The notes under the pieces are model-generated. The model was not told where the DNA came from and made no database searches. It saw only the letters and a list, made by a program, of their open reading frames with translations. Position numbers and translations under genes: made by a program. 64,000 nt of DNA from Ferruginibacter sp. (lineage in GTDB: Bacteria > Bacteroidota > Bacteroidia > Chitinophagales > Chitinophagaceae): contig JANYGZ010000080.1 of NCBI GenBank assembly GCA_025362235.1, forward strand, positions 1 to 64,000. Reading direction: 5' to 3'. Each line of letters opens with the position of its first letter. The first letter of the stretch is position 1. Below are positions 62,377 through 64,000 of this stretch, piece by piece.

Positions 62377-62718
62377 ATGCAACTATTAAGTATTTTTTTA
62401 ATGATGGATCCCGGGGGAAAAGGCAGCAGCAGTTTTTCCTTAATTTTTATGGGGCTGATGATTTTAGTTTTCTGGATGTTCATGATCCGTCCGCAGGCTA
62501 AAAAAGCAAAGCAACAAAAAACATTTATCAGCGATTTAAAAAAAGGTGATAAAGTAGTAACCATTGCAGGCATACATGGCACTATTAACAAAGTAAATGA
62601 AGATGGTACTTTAAGTTTGGAAGTTAGCCCGGGCAGCTATCTTAAAATTGAAAAAAGCACTATTAGTTTAGAAATGTCTGCAGCAGTTAATAAAGCAATC
62701 ACAGAAACTAAGGCATAA
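62377..62718 (+). CDS. yajC: Preprotein translocase subunit YajC
   Basis: FWMFMIRPQAKKAKQQKTFISDLKKGDKVVTIAGIHGTINKVNEDGTLSLEVSPGSYLKIEKSTI. Confidence 0.95.
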   Translation: MQLLSIFLMMDPGGKGSSSFSLIFMGLMILVFWMFMIRPQAKKAKQQKTFISDLKKGDKVVTIAGIHGTINKVNEDGTLSLEVSPGSYLKIEKSTISLEMSAAVNKAITETKA

Positions 62719-62742
62719 ATAATTTTAATTAAATTACATTTG

Positions 62743-62772
62743 ACCGGTTGTTTTGCAGCAACCGGTTTTTTT
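62743..62772 (+). terminator. Rho-independent terminator after yajC
   Basis: ACCGGTTG - TTTTGCAG - CAACCGGT followed by a T run. Confidence 0.85.
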
Positions 62773-62781
62773 ATTTAATCT

Positions 62782-62837
62782 ATTACACGAATTATAAAAA
62801 CAAATTACACGAATTACTATTTTCAATTCGTGTAATT
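62782..62837. repeat. Inverted/direct repeat AATTACACGAATT...AATTCGTGTAATT
   Basis: Perfect 13-bp arms at 62803-62815 and 62825-62837, 9-nt loop; extra direct copy ATTACACGAATTA at 62782-62794. Confidence 0.9.
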
Positions 62838-62869
62838 AGCAATAATCAGTATAATTAAAATAAAAAATA

Positions 62870-63460
62870 ATGATAAAGGTTGGTATAACAGGAGGCATTG
62901 GCAGCGGTAAAACTACTGTAGCTAAAATATTTGAAGTGCTGGGCATTCCTGTTTATTATGCGGATGATGCTGCTAAAAGACTGATGATAGAAGATGTTGT
63001 ATTAAAAGAAAAAATTGAACAGGCTTTTGGAAAAGATATTTATGACAATGGAATATTAAACCGAGCAAAGCTTTCTACACTGGTATTTAATAATCCTGAA
63101 AAATTATCACTGCTGAACAGTATTGTACACCCTGTTACTATTGCAGATGCAGACAAATGGATGCAACAACAAACCACTCCTTATGTGCTTAAAGAAGCAG
63201 CACTGATATTCGAAAGCGGTGCTTCAACACAACTTGATAAAGTGATTGGTGTATTTACACATATTGAATTGCGCATACAACGTATAATGCAAAGAGACAA
63301 TATTAGCGAAGATGCTGTAAAAGCAAGAATGAGTAAGCAGATGGACGAGGCCGAAAAAATGCGTTTATGCGATTACGTTATTACCAATGATGAACAGGAA
63401 TTACTGATACCGCAGGTTTTGAAAATTCATGAAGATTTGATTAAGAAAGCTGAAAGATGA
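62870..63460 (+). CDS. coaE: Dephospho-CoA kinase
   Basis: IKVGITGGIGSGKTTVAKIFEVLGIPVYYADDAAKRLM; LNSIVHPVT; KEAALIFESG. Confidence 0.96.
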   Translation: MIKVGITGGIGSGKTTVAKIFEVLGIPVYYADDAAKRLMIEDVVLKEKIEQAFGKDIYDNGILNRAKLSTLVFNNPEKLSLLNSIVHPVTIADADKWMQQQTTPYVLKEAALIFESGASTQLDKVIGVFTHIELRIQRIMQRDNISEDAVKARMSKQMDEAEKMRLCDYVITNDEQELLIPQVLKIHEDLIKKAER

Positions 63461-63521
63461 AAACACAACACTTCAAAAAGCTTTGCCTTTAGCCTTCTGC
63501 TTTAAGGCCTCAGCCCCTAAA

Positions 63522-64000
63522 TTATTTTAATTTAGCCAATGCATCAATTATCCTTACCCATGCCCTTTCAATATTAACCATACTATTGGCAAAAGAAAAA
63601 CGTACACATTTAGGTTCGCCAAAAGCCTCTCCCATTACAGATGACACATGTGCAATGTTCAACAGGTACATAGAAAAATCAGCAGAATTGGTAATAACAT
63701 TTTCACCATCTGATTTACCATAGTATGAAGACACATCCGGAAAAATATAAAAAGCCCCCTCCGGTTCGCTGCATTTTATACCGGGTACATTTTTAATTAT
63801 TTCCATTACTTTGGCCCTTCTTCTTGTAAACTCTTCCGCCATTTCCATAGACGGTTTAAGATCGGTTGTTAAAGCTACTACTGCGGCTTTTTGAGTGATG
63901 GAGCAAGTAGCACTTGTAAACTGCCCCTGCAATTTTTCACAGGCTTTTGCTACATCAACATTAGCAGCAATGTAGCCAAGACGCCAGCCCGTCATTGCAA
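63522..64000 (-). CDS. PLP-dependent aminotransferase (aspartate aminotransferase-like), N-terminus beyond window
   Basis: MTGWRLGYIAANVDVAKACEKLQGQFTSATCSITQKAAV...EPEGAFYIFPDVS...RFSFANS; the ORF begins in the class I Lys-region context and continues past the edge. Confidence 0.9.
   Translation of the reverse strand, partial: AMTGWRLGYIAANVDVAKACEKLQGQFTSATCSITQKAAVVALTTDLKPSMEMAEEFTRRRAKVMEIIKNVPGIKCSEPEGAFYIFPDVSSYYGKSDGENVITNSADFSMYLLNIAHVSSVMGEAFGEPKCVRFSFANSMVNIERAWVRIIDALAKLK

Overview
This 64-kb window is from a Bacteroidetes chromosome, probably Chitinophagaceae-like (gene-family inference only). It is dominated by one minus-strand exopolysaccharide/capsule locus of about 43 kb (about 50.4 kb down to 6.8 kb). 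The export end holds a Wza-like protein, a Wzc-like tyrosine autokinase with a (YG)n tail, a UpxY/NusG-like antiterminator and a Wzm/Wzt ABC exporter. The rest includes about 14 glycosyltransferases, 6 methyltransferases (3 FkbM-type), an ACP/adenylation/SDR/acetyltransferase/aminotransferase sugar-decoration cassette, a Wzy-like polymerase, a T9SS-sorted beta-helix protein and an exosortase (XrtY-like). The most striking signal is a 72-aa ORF (50175..50393) at the head of the locus. It is little more than a signal peptide plus a 'PIDGGISLLLAAGIGYGIKKARDNKKKR' exosortase-type sorting tail (PID-CTERM-like). The matching exosortase lies at the far end of the locus, so the predicted substrate is nearly cargo-less. 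Flanking genes are housekeeping: DUF2126/transglutaminase protein, SDR, VOC protein, a large T9SS protein, hutU, aminopeptidase P, groEL/groES, nusB, DUF1573, yajC, coaE and a partial aminotransferase. Several intergenic inverted-repeat families, an M1-peptidase-like gene remnant and an unlisted lipoprotein start at the left edge are also visible. No tRNA, rRNA, CRISPR array or transposase was recognised. All calls come from reading the sequence; no searches were run.
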